DNA of 6,909 nucleotides from an uncultured Eubacteriales bacterium (lineage in GTDB: Bacteria; Bacillota; Clostridia; Christensenellales; CAG-917). The first letter of the stretch is position 1. Each line of letters opens with the position of its first letter. Of the stretch, positions 5,700 through 6,909 are shown one piece after another. Where the stretch lies: assembly GCA_900550855.1 (NCBI GenBank), contig URTQ01000084.1, positions 1 through 6,909 of the forward strand. Reading direction: 5' to 3'. A program made the translations under genes and the position numbers. Under the pieces are notes generated by a model, which was not told where the DNA came from, did not search any database, and saw only the letters and a program-made list of their open reading frames with translations.

Positions 5700-5750
5700 C
5701 GTATCGTTTTCGACAGATAAAACGTTGATTTTGACAAGTAGGAGAGATTT

Positions 5751-6909
5751 ATGCCAACGACAATAAAGGCTGAAATGTGGGATAGAATGCAGTTTCTGTT
5801 CCGCAATTATTACGACAGAATGGTGCACGCGAAACTCACTTACGAGGGTAGTTTCGATATGAACATACTCAAAAACGTCGTGCTGTATATGATTGAAAAA
5901 GCACCCGTTCTTCATTCGAGTTTCAACACAACCGTAATCGAGCCGTACTGGAAAGAAGAAAAATATACCGTTGACGACATCGTGTCGTACGAAAAGGTCG
6001 AGGACGCGGACAAAGCCGCGGACGAATGGCTTTTGGGCGTCATTCCTTACGACAATAACGTGCAGGTCAAACTCACCGTGTTCGAGGACGACAAGCACTC
6101 TATCCTCGCGTGGCGCAACAACCATATGTGTATGGACGGCGGCGACCTCAAATACTTCCTCGCAACGCTTTGCGAAAATTACACGAATCTCAAAGCGGGC
6201 AACTATTCCGCACTTCATATGAAAAGCGGTTCGAGAAGTTTCGACCAAGTGTATTCCAAACTCGAAGGCGACGACTTGAAGCACGCAAAAGGTCTTTACA
6301 AAAACATTTCCAAAGCGCAGGACAAAGTGGCGTTCCCGTGGAGCGAAAGCGTACCCGAGGACAGCAACCAAATCGTAAAGAGAGTCGTCGAGGAAAAGGA
6401 CTTTGAAAGATTGCACGCATTGTCCAAAAAGATGGGAATCACAGTCAACGACGCGATTATGGCAATGGTTTTCCGTTCTCTTTACGAACTTTGCGGTCTT
6501 AAAGACGACGACAGCCTCACCGTATCTTGCGCAATCGACCTTCGAAAGCATATCGTCGAGGGCGGATTGCAAGGCGGTCTTACCAACCACACGGCGTGGA
6601 TGGCTGTTCGTACGCTCTCGAAAGGCGACACTATGCAGGACACCGTCGTCAACATAATCCGCTCGACCAAAGGATTCAAGCGCGACAAGTTTATGGGGCT
6701 CTATTCCTTGCCGCTTTTGAAACTCGCATACACAATCTTCCCCCAAGACATCGCAGAGTTTGCAATCAAGGCAGGATACGACAATCCGCTTATCGCAGTC
6801 AGCAATATGGGTTTGCTCAACGCCGAAAAACTCACCCCGAACGGCTTGAAACTCGTCGACGGATTCATTTCGGGCGCAGTGAAGTACAAACCCTTCTTCC
6901 TTATGTCCG
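5751..6909 (+). CDS. Condensation-domain/alcohol acetyltransferase-like acyltransferase, C-terminally cut
   Basis: The reading frame is open from ATG 5751 to the window end, giving 386 residues with no stop. AGGAGAG ends 4 bases before the ATG. The protein begins MPTTIKAEMWDRMQFLF and fits the chloramphenicol-acetyltransferase-like fold shared by NRPS condensation domains, PapA5, alcohol acetyltransferases and WS/DGAT enzymes. The motif NHMCMDGGD (124-132) is a variant of the catalytic HHxxxDG: the second histidine (H125), the general base of the family, and D129-G130 are kept, while the first histidine is N124. Near the end, AVSNMGLL has the form of the family's second-lobe SN-x-G stretch, and the C-terminal strand region (SGAVKYKPFFLMS) has been reached, so only a short tail is probably missing. 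No carrier-protein or adenylation domain is attached, suggesting a stand-alone acyltransferase. Acyl donor and acceptor are unknown. Confidence 0.8.
   Translation, partial: MPTTIKAEMWDRMQFLFRNYYDRMVHAKLTYEGSFDMNILKNVVLYMIEKAPVLHSSFNTTVIEPYWKEEKYTVDDIVSYEKVEDADKAADEWLLGVIPYDNNVQVKLTVFEDDKHSILAWRNNHMCMDGGDLKYFLATLCENYTNLKAGNYSALHMKSGSRSFDQVYSKLEGDDLKHAKGLYKNISKAQDKVAFPWSESVPEDSNQIVKRVVEEKDFERLHALSKKMGITVNDAIMAMVFRSLYELCGLKDDDSLTVSCAIDLRKHIVEGGLQGGLTNHTAWMAVRTLSKGDTMQDTVVNIIRSTKGFKRDKFMGLYSLPLLKLAYTIFPQDIAEFAIKAGYDNPLIAVSNMGLLNAEKLTPNGLKLVDGFISGAVKYKPFFLMS

Noticed and set aside
5705..5724. Inverted repeat CGTTTT/AAAACG between the membrane-protein and acyltransferase genes
   Set aside because: The stem is short and AT-rich and no T-run follows, so it is not a credible terminator. 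The two genes are still considered co-transcribed.
4725..6746. A 673-codon open frame on the minus strand across both plus-strand genes
   Set aside because: It lies antisense to two genes with recognisable domains and ribosome sites. Its product is rich in His, Arg, Phe and Cys with no family features, as expected from the biased codons on the opposite strand.

Overview
The window looks like chromosomal DNA from an anaerobic Bacillota, probably an uncultured gut Clostridia. The clues are strong AGGAG-type ribosome binding sites, an oxygen-sensitive iron-sulfur 2-hydroxyacyl-CoA dehydratase system, a BclA-like collagen-repeat protein of the kind found on spore surfaces, and moderate GC. The lineage is an inference; no rRNA or tRNA gene is present to confirm it.

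Left part, minus strand (1-3783): one tightly packed operon. In transcription order it encodes a CooC/MinD-type P-loop ATPase with a Cys-x-Cys motif (2868-3629), an HgdB-like dehydratase subunit with a GTG start (1661-2857), an HgdA-like dehydratase subunit (105-1658), and the first 29 codons of a BadF/BcrA/HgdC-type ATP-dependent activator that runs off the window (1-88). Gaps are 10, 2 and 16 bases, and each gene has its own Shine-Dalgarno sequence. A good sigma-A-type promoter with an extended -10 lies at 3755-3783. It is followed by a leader of about 120 nt with two inverted-repeat regions. In known systems the activator injects one electron, at the cost of ATP, into the [4Fe-4S] dehydratase heterodimer. 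The ATPase with CooC character at the head of the operon is the unusual component.

Middle (3878-4635, minus strand): a separate single-gene unit encoding a 233-residue protein. It has a Cys-containing head, 26 uninterrupted Gly-X-Y triplets and a BclA/C1q-like C-terminal domain, and it ends at a clear intrinsic terminator (3878-3904).

Right part, plus strand (4851-6909): a probable two-gene operon. The first gene encodes a 282-residue membrane protein with a soluble HAAS/permease-prefix-like N-terminus and six predicted helices arranged as three two-helix repeats. The second encodes a condensation-domain/alcohol-acetyltransferase-like acyltransferase (NHMCMDG motif, a variant of HHxxxDG) that is cut by the window end.

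The most intriguing non-coding signal is a 14-base sequence, GCGCACGCAAGTGC, that folds into a GCAA-tetraloop hairpin. It occurs exactly in the leaders of both the CooC/dehydratase operon and the membrane-protein operon, in the same orientation relative to transcription. No mobile element, CRISPR array, tRNA or rRNA gene was recognised.
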